A program made the translations under genes and the position numbers. The notes beneath the pieces were generated by a model that saw only the letters and a list, made by a program, of their open reading frames with translations, made no database searches and was not told where the DNA came from. A stretch of DNA of 64,000 nt, taken from Phallusia mammillata. Lineage: Eukaryota > Chordata > Ascidiacea > Phlebobranchia > Ascidiidae. Positions within the stretch are counted from its first letter, which is position 1. Each line of letters starts with the position of its first letter. Shown in pieces: positions 28,260-40,300 of this stretch. Where the stretch lies: contig QLIY01000013.1 in the NCBI GenBank assembly GCA_003260075.1, forward strand, positions 124,001 to 188,000, written 5' to 3'.

Positions 28260-29412
28260 CGAAATAAACGTAACTCAACTCATTTTGTAACAGGGACTTA
28301 AATAGGCATCTTATTTTGTTAAGAGGTCCAGAAAAATCTGCTGTGACATAATATAATACTACAAGAAAGTTGGAAGCCTGCGATTTTGTTAATGCACCGC
28401 ACTAATTTATGTCATATAATTTATGACTTGAGCAGCAAAAATGAAACATTTCCGATACAGGGGGGGGGGGAGACAAGATAATATCGCGTTATGCGCGAAC
28501 AATCGCCTTCTGTTGTTGAAAATAATAGGACAATACTCGGAAGAGGAGAAACTGCACATTCCAGATTCCACATCAACTTGCAATGGATTTGCCAAATTAA
28601 ATGTCACAAATACTTGCTGTTTGGGAAGCGCCAGTAGGTCTATAGAAAGTGTAAAAGCAAAACCAACTTGAGGGAATGCTCGTTACCGTTGTATTTAAAA
28701 AGTATGACCCGTTACCAAACAAAGCCTGAATAAAGTGTCCCTTGTGGCAAATTAAATGTGATCGGCAACCATCGGGCCGCCGAAGTTCGTTACCGGGCCG
28801 CATAAAAATTCACATTGAATCAATTAGTTTTTATTGTTGAACACTTCTGGTTTTTAAAGGACGGTCAGTAATAAACATTTCACTTTCAAAGCGGTCCACA
28901 GTGCAAAAAAGGTTGCCGACATCTGATTTAAATAACCTCGATAACCCATGGTTTTTAGTGTCCTTGTTTTACGAAACCGTTCAACAGCGACAAATTTGGA
29001 TTCGCTGTTTCGTGAGGAGTCCGTAAGATGATGACCGAGAGTCAACAATGCCAAAGAATTCGCCCACTATCATTTTAAAGTTCCAAATAGTTTCAAAAAT
29101 ACGACACAACGAAGCCAAAACATATACTATACTTACAACTAAAACAAATTTTAGACATTTTTTACTTGTTTCTGTCACCAATATAGCTCGCTCCCTTCAC
29201 TATATGTTGCGCAGATATTTCGGCCTATTCGAAATAAACGTAACTCAACTCATTTTGTAACAGGGACTTAAATAGGCATCTTATTTTGTTAAGAGGTCCA
29301 GAAAAATCTGCTGTGACATAATATAATACTACAGAAAAGTTGGAAGCCTGCGACTAATTTATGCCATATAATTTATGACTTGAGCAGCAAAAATGAAACA
29401 TTTCCGATACAG
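28260..29412. repeat. Separated direct repeat
   Basis: 28260-28460 recurs at 29230-29412 with small differences. The first copy ends exactly at G11 (28460-28470) and begins after the single N at 28259. Confidence 0.8.
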
Positions 29413-29557
29413 CCACCATTTGCGATAAACACCTCGTAGCGCTTAACAGGTATTGCCATTTTTTTTATCGGTGAATCAAAATTCAATTCCACAAATAGGT
29501 CATCTGGTTTTCTTATCCCAAAGCCTTTTGAAATAATTCGAGCACTTTCAGAAAATA

Positions 29558-29714
29558 CTCTATTTTTTTTTTGACAAAGAATTATTTTCCAGTTGATTAT
29601 GTATTTCGTAGCAGCTAATATACCTCACATGCGGGGGGGGGGCATTTTTTTTGACAAAGAATTCTTTTCCAGTTGATTATGTATTTCGTAGCAGCTAATA
29701 TACCTCACATGCGG
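29558..29714. repeat. Direct repeat joined by G10
   Basis: 29560-29632 recurs at 29645-29714; G run 29633-29642. Confidence 0.8.
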
Positions 29715-30238
29715 TAACTTGTTTAAACAAAGCGGAGTCGGCAGAATTTCGCTTGTAGGAATAAATATGGTTTTTCACAAGGTGGCGCAATTAACACATG
29801 AGTTTACTATAAACGTTGCCGATTTTAATTTCTGATCACTTACTTTATTTCCGATTATATGCAATGATTTAGAGCATTTTTGATCGTTTTTTTGTTGCAC
29901 TGTTAATGCTCAGTATTCACCGTATATGTCATATCAAGGTAACCAATTTTACCTACAAACATTTTCCAATTCATAGGCAAATGCGAAAATATTTGACGAA
30001 AAAGGATGAATTCAAGAATATAAGCAATGAGGCAAAACGTAGCATTTACACATGCAAGTCAATTTTAAAAGCGGGCAATAAAAGATTCTTGCTGAAAACT
30101 GACTGGACTCCGAACGCATGTCTTTGCAAATGGGCATACACCATAATATGGAAAAAGCGTATATAGCTGAATGAGAGAAATCAATTTCACCAGCTCTTGG
30201 AAAGGGTTAAGTTGGCAATAGAATAGGAGCCGACCGAG

Positions 30239-30913
30239 CTATCTTGTACTGAGCATTTCCAAAAGCTCCACTCTGTTAATTTCGCCGTTGTGGTCGTTGT
30301 CGATAAAGTCGATCATTTCTTCAAACTGTTAAAATCAAATAAACAATTAAATTCAATAATACACTATTTAGGGCCGCAATAGACAAAAAATACACTTTAA
30401 TAAGTAGGTCGGCTGCAGTTGCTACAGTCCTTTGCAAATATTAAATTGAAGATTGATAGGTCTTATCGGTAGTTATATGTTTTTCGGATTAAAGAGACAG
30501 CAAAAAAATTTTCGTATTAAATCAATAAAGGAATGAAGCCTTTCAATTCAATTGAATTCGATTTAAATAAAGCTCTGAGTTAAAGATAAACGTTTAAGTT
30601 TCAACCGCAAATCAATATGAGAGCTTTGAGAAGTAAACATTTGAACTATTGTGGAACTGAACTTGAATAAAAATGCTGAATTAATCCAGTTGTAGCCAAA
30701 TAGTACAAAATCAAAGATCTGTATTGATATTAGAAATGTTTTGAAAACATTTTTTTACTGTTGAAATTAACTTGTTGTACACATTGCTTTAACTGATAAA
30801 ACAAAGTTAAGTTGGATTCAACTTATACCAAGAAATTAAATTGCAAAGCTAGAGATGCTAAGAAAAAAACTAGAAGGGTGGCTTAGCACATACTGCCATT
30901 GCACATACACTGT

Positions 30914-31003
<90 letters not shown>

Positions 31004-31301
31004 ACCTTAGTTGTTTCTGAAAGCAGAAACTCATGGGTCCCCACACGTGCAAAGTTGTAAATAATGCATTTCAAGAGATAACAATGAGAAAGTTTGGCAT
31101 TGTATCGTCAAACACAGTGATCGGTACTGTGCATAAATAAATATGCTATATGGAGTAAAGACTATTTAAATTCATTCCTTTCATACATTTTTGAAGGTTT
31201 TTCTATTTTATGACTATCTGAGAAAAAAGTGTTAAATAGTTTGAAAATAGGCTAGAACACAACAATCAGCTCCTATTAATGGTGAATTGTACATGACTGT
31301 A

Positions 31302-31396
<95 letters not shown>

Positions 31397-34300
31397 ATGG
31401 TACACTCTACAAACTATCCGAATTTCATTCAATTCAGACATTGTTTAAAAAATTTAACCATTTTGGGGGGCTAGTGGGGTAAATGTTGGGGACATTGTTT
31501 ACAAAATGGACCCATTTTGGGGGGATAGTGGGGTAAATCTTGGGGCGACAGGGTTAAACATAACAAACAACAACTATAAATAGCACACTCTATAAGCTGT
31601 CTAAATTTCATCAAATTCGGACAATGTTAAAAAAATTACCCTTTTTAGGGGGCTAGAGGGGTAAATATTGGGGTTACAGGGTTAAACACAACAATTGACA
31701 CTTATAAATGACAAATTCTACAAGCTGTCTAAATTTCATTTAATTCCAACACCTTTTTTAAAAAACTGCATTTTAGGGGGTTAGTGGGGTAACTAATGGG
31801 GTTCAACACACAAAAGTATAAAATATAAAACCACAATGACCCCATCAACAGTCACGTACATTTTTATCCAAATCGGACAATGGTAAAAATTCTTTTTTTT
31901 TCTGACCACTAGAGGTGTTATCAGCAACATTACTCAACGCTTCTGACGTCATAAGGCTGTTAATACCCGCATTAGACCACAGAAATCTTTCGTTTGTGGT
32001 GCGCAGCAACATACAAAAACGTTTTACACTTTGGGGTCTAGCGGGGTAAATACTGGGGTTATCAAGTCAAACAAAGCAAATGGCACATCTGCATAAATAT
32101 ATCTACCATCTGTGAAAGTTTCATCCAAATTCANACAAAGCAAATGGCACATCTGCATAAATATATCTACCATCTGTGAAAGTTTCATCTAAATTCACCA
32201 AAGATTTCATGCCAAAAGTGCTTGGACAAACTTCACCGGAGAAAAAGGAAGAAAAAAACGAAAAAAAAACTGAGTGAAATCAAGATGCGTCCCCTTTAGG
32301 GAAGGGGACCCATAATTAAAACATCACTTGGCTTATTTTTTACCAAACAGCAAAAAGATAACTTTACGCTATTTTCAAAATAAACCATTTAATGACGCTT
32401 TTTATATCAGCAGTATAACAAATCCAGCTAGAAACGTTAACCAATAACATGAGCGATCGCAATCACGTGACCCACCTCATCCATCGGAGCCATTTCTGTA
32501 AGAAAATCGTTCCAGATGTTTCTGAGTTCGTTGACATCAATACATCCTCGTTGTTCGCGATCGAACACCCGAAAAATGTTGCACAAATCTTCGTCCTCAT
32601 TGTTTGCTTTGTCAAAACTGAAAAATACCGTTGTTAAGTTGTTGAGTTGAGTTGAGTTTGTTATGCTCGGCGAAACAATCGTAGTAACAGAATTTGAAGT
32701 CTGCACCTTGGCAAAGGTAGTCGCCCAACGTTGGGAAGTTATAGAGCGCGACATTAGAGGGCACAATTTGTGGTAACATGGTAAACACACTGCAGCTACT
32801 CTGTTACCACAAAGAATTATGTGACGGGGTAAGGTAGACGATTTAGGATACAGGGAAAAAGATTTACAAAAATGTCATCACGTCAACTTTTTAAGCCACA
32901 TTCTCCCAACGTCGTAAATTGGTATCTGTTATGGTTTCAAATGCGAAGGATTTTCACGCATTCATAATTTACATCGTTGACTGACGGCAAAATAAACCAA
33001 CGTTGCGGGATAAACAAAACGCGGCGTTATAACCATAGATAATGTATTGCTTTTTGGTTAAGGCTAGTTTCGTAGGTATCCCTGGAGCTGGTTGCACAAC
33101 GTGCGACCGTAAAGTCAAATTCATGCGGCCGTGAAAATGTGTATTTAAATGTATATCCGTGAAATTGCGGCCATGAATTGATTAAGACTTGATTGCTAAA
33201 CGATTTGCTTTAAACACTGAATGCATTTTGTGAAACTGGTAAAGTATGTTACCAGTCAAGTAGCAATTGGGGTCAGAATTTTTGTCTAGTGTGAAATGTG
33301 CAAACAAATAAATAAACAGTCAACAAACAACGTAACAATACAGGCGGTGACGTCGTAATCAGTTAAGACTGATTACCAAATCATTCAACTGAATCAATGT
33401 ATACACAAAAAATGGCTTTTAGCCCCCAGTATAAAATTGGGTATTAAAAGATGAATCTTAATTCTTTACATCAATAACATAGCCTATGAAGGAAAAATAT
33501 GGAGACAATCGACCGCCTTTGATGAATTAAGGCCTTGTGATACGGTCGTCTTAGTGAAAAGGTTGTGCACCCTGCCTTAGAGCATTTCCCACTTCGAAAG
33601 TTTTTTTTTGACATTGAAATAAATCCTATAGTAGTTTGTTAACATTTTTGTAAGAGCACTGTCAAGGTGTATTAATTTTTTTCTGACAGTGAAAATTCAT
33701 CGAAATAGGAACAAGCATTTTGGACTGAATAAAAAAACTGTAAAAAAGCGCCCATATATCCTCTCGCAAAGCTAAAAAGCGCCAAACAGCTGCCGTTTCT
33801 TAAGCCCTGCCAAAATAAGCAAGATGAAAATGTTTGATAAGCTGTACTATATATATCGCGCCGTTAAAAAGAACAGATAGGTAAATCTAGGCACAAAACG
33901 CTTACAAGCTTTGGGAATATAAAGATTTAAGGAAGGTGGTAAATTATTGACGAGTCGACAAAATCGTCTTGTGTAGTTTTTTGCCTGCGCGAACGCAAAT
34001 TGATCCGATTTCCGATTGTGGCGGTTATCGAGAATCGGAACTGCTTTGCAATGACCGATTTCTTTAACCAAGGTTACTTAGGGTCTTATTATATAACTTT
34101 CACACCCCTTAAAGCGGTTTCCAAACTTTATCGACGAATTCGTCCCTTAACCATTCAAAACATTTTCATTTCCACCCAAAGGACTACATAGGTTATATTC
34201 CCAGAGCTGAAGTGACTATTTACAAACTACATGTGGGGGGGGGGCCCACCCAAAGGACTACATAGTAGATGCTAAACCATACAAACATCATTTGAAATTA

Positions 34301-37300
34301 GTTTTTTCAGTAACTTCATAGGTTATATTCCCAGAGCTGAAGTGACTATTTACAAACTACATGTAAAAATTAAAATAAATTGCTCCCTTCAAGTTTTAAA
34401 ATTCCTCCCTGGTTGCGAACCAAAGCCTTCACATTGGCTAAAATGTGTGCCAAAATTTGGATTTTTAATCTGCAGCCTAATACTCATTTTGGCCGAGGGC
34501 AATACCCATATGTTGTGTTTGACCTTATATGAAAACTGAGCCCGATAGAAATAAATGAAACTAAAATATTTACCATTAAATCCTTTTTAGTCGCATTGCA
34601 AAAGGTGTCGCACAATTTGGTAAAACAGGCTATTATTGTAAAGCGCAATACACGTTATTTAGAACTACTTTAAAAATATTTTGATAGTATGGACCAAAAT
34701 TATTGTGCAATTAAATTTTGGCTGAAAATCCAACAGAAAGCCCATTATTACATTAAAGTTAAATTGGATAGCAGTAAGTGCTTGTTTAAAACATAAAAAT
34801 GCGCATAATATGCTGGCAGTAAGCTTCATGTTCTAGTTAAAAGTTTTTGAAAACTTATGAGTTGTAAAGGTATAAATGTCGATACTTCGGCTTGACAATT
34901 AAAAGTTTAAGGCGACAACTTCTCTACGAGGCAAGAGGAGTTCCTATTAAGGCCATTGCATCACAGGCGGAAATAAGAAAAACGTTCGTCAATAATTAAC
35001 GTCTTGTCGTCGCGAGTCCTGTCAAGTTCCCTTGCAAACTTGATAAATATTTGATACAATAATAACTGCAGGTAGATGGGGGAGGCGTTGACATAAGAGC
35101 GGTCACATTTAGCCGATGTTGCCCCACTATAGGCCAGCTGAAATTGAACACCGACCGCAGAGACAAAAAGACATGAAACAATTTTATATTCCGAGGTTAT
35201 TTAAATTTTAGGGTCTGAACTCCAGTGCGGTTTGTTTAAGTCCAAAGGGGGCTTATACTTCGATAGTCGACGTTGTTGGCACACAAAAAGTGGTTTGAGT
35301 GAACAATTACAAGCATTAAACGCAAATATTGCTTTAATTGTGTAAAATGTGTTAAGTTATTAGTTAGTTATCAACTTTTGTGAAAAAACATAAACATTTC
35401 CTAAATATTCTGAGCAGAAAAATCAGAGCCATTATTTGCGTGTAAAACACATCGTGTCGCTCCGTTTTTTATCGTGGTGCGGTACCAAGTTGCATGCCTT
35501 CTGTGGGTTTTATTTCTGACGACCTGACGATGACAAATCAAATTGTCGAAACGTAGTCATGTTTCACACCCAAATACTGACTTGTATCTTTTTGCTCAGA
35601 ATATTTAGAACTGTGCATTGTGTACCAAAGTTTCCTAAATAGCCTACAATGTGGAAATGCTAGAGTCAAATTGACAATGGGTGGTGTTTCTTAGAATATG
35701 TTTTAGCGTTATACGGTAAAAAAGACGGAAAAACAAAATTTATTCGATTTTGGTTTCAGTCCAGGGTGCATTAACTTGACGTAAGGCCGATACGTGAGTC
35801 ATATTAAAATAAAGAAACTTGCGTGGGAGCGACATATATTATACATGCCCGTAACCAGAAAACATATTGGCGGGGGAAAACATATGAATGTGCCAAAATT
35901 GAAAGAGGACAAGCTGAGGTGCAAAAACGTTTAACGAAGCAAAGTGGTAATAACGAAGCAAGTGCTTCTGACTCAAAATCAGTAAACACCAAGTTGTTAA
36001 AAATAGTAGTATACGAATTACAATCATTTTTTGCTTTTACATCTGCTTTCTATTTTTTAACCTTCGTTGTTGGCAGTTTTTAGCGACTGGCGATGCTAAA
36101 ATAGGTGAAATATATATCTCGATTTTTAACGCCCTGTTTGCTGATTTTGAGTCCGAAGCATTTCATTTACTAGGACAGTTTGACTGAGTGATTATTGACA
36201 TTAACATGCCTATCAGGGGGACAGATCCTGTAAAAAGCATTTATATTTACAATGCAGTGCACAGCAGGAACGAAGTATTTGGTAGCGGACTATGACAAAG
36301 TGCTATATTTTATAAATGTCATTTTGGTTTTCCTGTCGAACAACATCCTTTTTCCCAAACACGGGTGGTTAGTTTTTATAAGGACCCCCTCGACTTACCC
36401 CACCAACAGTTTCATTTTCTTGTAGGATTCGGTTACATATAACGCTTTATAATACGGCATAGCGGCAGCGCATTTAATCATGATCCATCAATTGTGCCCG
36501 ACACACTTTTTTGTGCCCCATAACGTCTCTCGTTGCGCAGCTATTTCCGGTTCGGTGATTGTTTTAGTGCTAATGTGTTGCTATGTTTTCTTTCACCAAG
36601 CGAAATAAACTCTCATATCAATGTAAAAACTTTTTTAAGTTGCCTTTATTTACTTTTTTCTAACAAAAATGTATAGGGTATACGCAGGCAAAGTGATACG
36701 ACGTCGTCTATACGTCCATTATATATTGTCGTATGATTTCCACAACAATATATTGTCGTATGAGTCTCTAAAACAGGGGTCTCAAACACGCGGCCCTCCA
36801 AGGGTTTTTGTGCGGCCCGCGAAGGAACTTTTAGAACAGTGGTTCTCAACCTTTTTGCCTTTGCGGACCCCTTTTGATACTGTCAAGCTAATCGCGGACC
36901 CCTTTGAAGGTTTTTTTGTCCTTTTTTATTAACAAGCAACCCAAAAAAGGTGCAGAATATACCAACCACGTTTGGTCCAGGACCAAAATTTCAATCACTT
37001 TGACTGGGCTGCGACATCGGAACTCAATAATATAGACTATAGCAGTGCTTGTCAACCTTTTCTGAAATGGTACACCCTTTTCACGTTTACACAAAAATTA
37101 GTACACCCCGGTCAAAAATGTCTTCATCCTTGTAATACACTGAGTTTGTTGTCCTAACAAGAATAAGGATGAGCACAACGCAAATCCTGTAACATTATTT
37201 GTAGCAAATAACTCAGCGAACATGTGGGTAAAAAACATAACCAAACATTCTCAAGAGAAACATTATTATGTTTCAAGCCCAAATGGTTGTTTCGTATGCG

Positions 37301-40300
37301 AACTTCATTCTTGCTTCAAAAAGAAATGGTCCACGATATTATTTTTACTGGGCCGGTGGTCCATGGCCCGAAACGAGTTGAGAACCACTGGTCTATTGTG
37401 ATACCTGGCCATAAGTGTCTTGTATCATTGAATCTGGTACACCCCAGTACACCCCATCAATGTGGTACACCCTTTAAAAAATATGGTACACCCTGGGGTG
37501 TACAATACACCCGGTTGAAAAGCACTGGACTGTAGAGCCATTACATTGTGATGTGACGTGATTTGCCACTGAAAATCTGCCTTTGTTGCATCACAATGGG
37601 GTTAAAATGTCACAATGCATTTTGGTTTGTCGCCTATGAAGAACGATCTTTCACTTTGCTACACTGTATATTTGTTTATTATTTATTACAATATTGTTTT
37701 TTTTAAATAAAGATAATGGGATTAATGAACATTTCCCTTTTTAATCGCGCAATATGTTTGTTGTCATGTTACACTGCAACAACTGTTTCGAAAGTGCGGC
37801 CCTCGACTTACTTAAAAGTTTTTTTTTTGCCCTCAAAGCAGTTTGAGACCCCTGCTCTCCCCCCCCCCTAGATGTGATCGGATATATTTTGAAACCAGTC
37901 GCTGAATGCTGTATCGAATTCATGTACTGTCCGATATCCACCTCTTGCTTATCTGCTCCACAGTGTGGGCATTCCGAATTCGTTCTTTTGCCCCAGCGTT
38001 GAAGCATGTGGGCAGTGCGAACATGTTTTGATCGCAATCGGTTCGCTGCTACCCAGTGACGTCTAATACGTCCATTGACTAGCACTTTCGACAATTTTCG
38101 ATTTGATTTTACTCAACGCGTTAATTTTTTATCAGTTTTAAATTCAATATCCTGTTTGCACTTTTACAGCCTAACTTTGGGTTTCCTATAAATAAACCAT
38201 GAGAGCTTTGATGTTAGATAATGCCTAAAGCGGCCACTTGCTACTTGTAAGAGACAAATTACCCTTTAGAGCAGAGTATAAGTTGAGTCATGGTTTTGGG
38301 ATCCGGTTTGGGCTGGCTTTTGAATAAAACGGGCAACTTAGGCTTGGCCTGACTTGTGTCGCAATTTCAATAACACATGCATGCTTCAGGGCTGATCCCA
38401 GTATTTGATTTATGTTCATCCTAACTCACTAATGGACGAACTGGCTACCCCTGTTAAATGGAGCTGACACGTGCAGTATAAGAGGCAGGCAACGGTGCTT
38501 GTGATTCCATTTTCGACGGGCTAACCCCTAAGGCTGTGTATTTCAGTTTTTAAAGAGCGAGTCTCGGAAATTTTCCAGTCGTGGGTTCAAATCTAACGGC
38601 AGGCTGGGTTCAAATCTAACCGCTCGCCATGTGGTAATGCCTGTTGGTCGGCTGATTGGGTATGGGCCTGGCGTACTATGATTACATTTTGGCCTAATTA
38701 GTTTATTTGTAATCAGGTTTGGACCAGGTTTTGGGTTCGTAATTTCGGGTTTGGACCAGCTTAGGACGCCAATTTAAGACCCCCTACTCTGTCTTGGAGC
38801 ACGATGACTTGTCAAAAAACGGCTTAACCCTTGTTTTGCAAAGGTCTTGTAAATTTAATGTAAAAAATATAAGGGTATAAATTCCATGAACAAAATCAGT
38901 CAAGGGTATATAAGACGTAAAAGGTTGAAAACCCTCGTTATAAATATTTATAATTTAGTTGAACTTTAACGTCCCAAAGAATCAACCTAAACTTTACTAC
39001 AGTGGTCCCTGTAGACGCTACTTACTATCCAATCATGATGATAAACTCATTAAAATCGATTTTTCCATTTTCATCCATATCGACTTGATTAACGAGTTCG
39101 CGCAGTTCGATGTCGCTCGGGTTGTGACCCAGAGTTCGCAGGAGTCGTCGAAGCTGCTTGGAACTTATGATCCCGCTCGAGTCCTGTTGATTAAAAAGGT
39201 CCCGGCTGGTTTAAACTCAGTGGTGGTAAGTTTTTGATCAATTAGTGGTTTGTCAATTTAAAACATTTTTATTCCTGCCCGAAACAGTAGGCAGTGAACG
39301 CGCACTTAAATATCGCACTGCTGCTGCTAATACTAAAGACCTTTTTTTTTCCTTTTTTTTTTACCAACGGGCTTGTTTCGAGCCTGACATCACATCCTTA
39401 GTCTATAATTTTAAAAAAATACCTAGCTAAGTAGCTAGTTGCTTGACTTAACCAAACCTAATGTCCACGTACAGTCCTAAAACGTCGTGTTGAAGCCAAT
39501 GTCGATGCTTTTCGTAACTTAGGTCGTAGTTTGTTGCAACTAATTTTTTTGCTGATCATTGTGTTATAAGTCCCCCCCCCCTTTTTTTTTCCTTTTTTTT
39601 TAACCAACGGGCTTGTTTCGAGCCTGACATCACATCCTTAGTCTATAATTTTAAAAAAATACCTAGCTAAGTAGCTAGTTGCTGGACTTAACCAAACCTA
39701 ATGTCCACGTACAGTCCTAAAACGTCGTGTTGAAGCCAATGTCGATGCTTTTTGTAACTTAGGTCGTAGTTTGTTGCAACTAATTTTTTTGCTGATCATT
39801 GTGTTATACAACAGTTTAGTGAAACTTTTGTCTCGATTGCTAACATTAGCTGCTGTACCATTTAATCTGAGTGCAAGGTTGTCGTGTGCGTATGGTTGTC
39901 GATAGTCTTTCAATGTGCATGCCACCCGCTTCATCGACCGGGAGGGCTTAACGCAACGAAAATAGCACCACAGCACAAGTGAGTGACAGTACACAAAAGC
40001 AAGTGGACAGCGAAAAGGTGAGGCCATGATGGGTTCGCTAAGATCAATTTTGGTTAGGCAACAAGTCGCGGTAGCAATTGTTATAAATTAGTGAGAATTT
40101 AACCGACAGTATCGCATCTATAATATCTACCATGAGCGAAATCTGTTTACAAGTTTTTTCAATGCCATAAAATACGTGTGTATATATCGTTTGGTATTAT
40201 GGCGCATTATACTCTTTTAAGAGTCACTTTTTATGACAAAATGAAACAAAACGGACAAATGAAACAATTGAAATTTGTAAAAACACATTAAAACAAGTTA

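Larger units (their letters stand above)
26743..30238. other. Intergenic, RPS8 upstream to EF-hand gene 3' end
   Basis: No host gene supported. Contains a LINE fragment (27.2-27.5 kb), two single N (27546, 28259), duplicated segments with G runs (28460-28470, 29633-29642) and a degraded MITE near 28.77-28.92 kb. Confidence 0.6.

Noticed and set aside
30870-31074. Proline-rich open frames across the long G run
   Set aside because: Homopolymer translation only; no start context, splice or homology. Same for 5710-5968 and 31232-31441.
31396-32215. CRISPR-like array
   Set aside because: Units are long, diverged and contiguous without spacers; tandem repeat in an animal intron.
33847-34071. 74-codon minus-strand frame in an EF-hand gene intron
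   Set aside because: No recognisable motif and no phase-compatible splice sites with neighbouring exons.
30239-39183. Separate calmodulin gene
   Set aside because: The first EF-hand exon (42661-42741) is preceded in phase by 44017-44147 and further exons, and no start codon precedes the EF-hands in the usual place.
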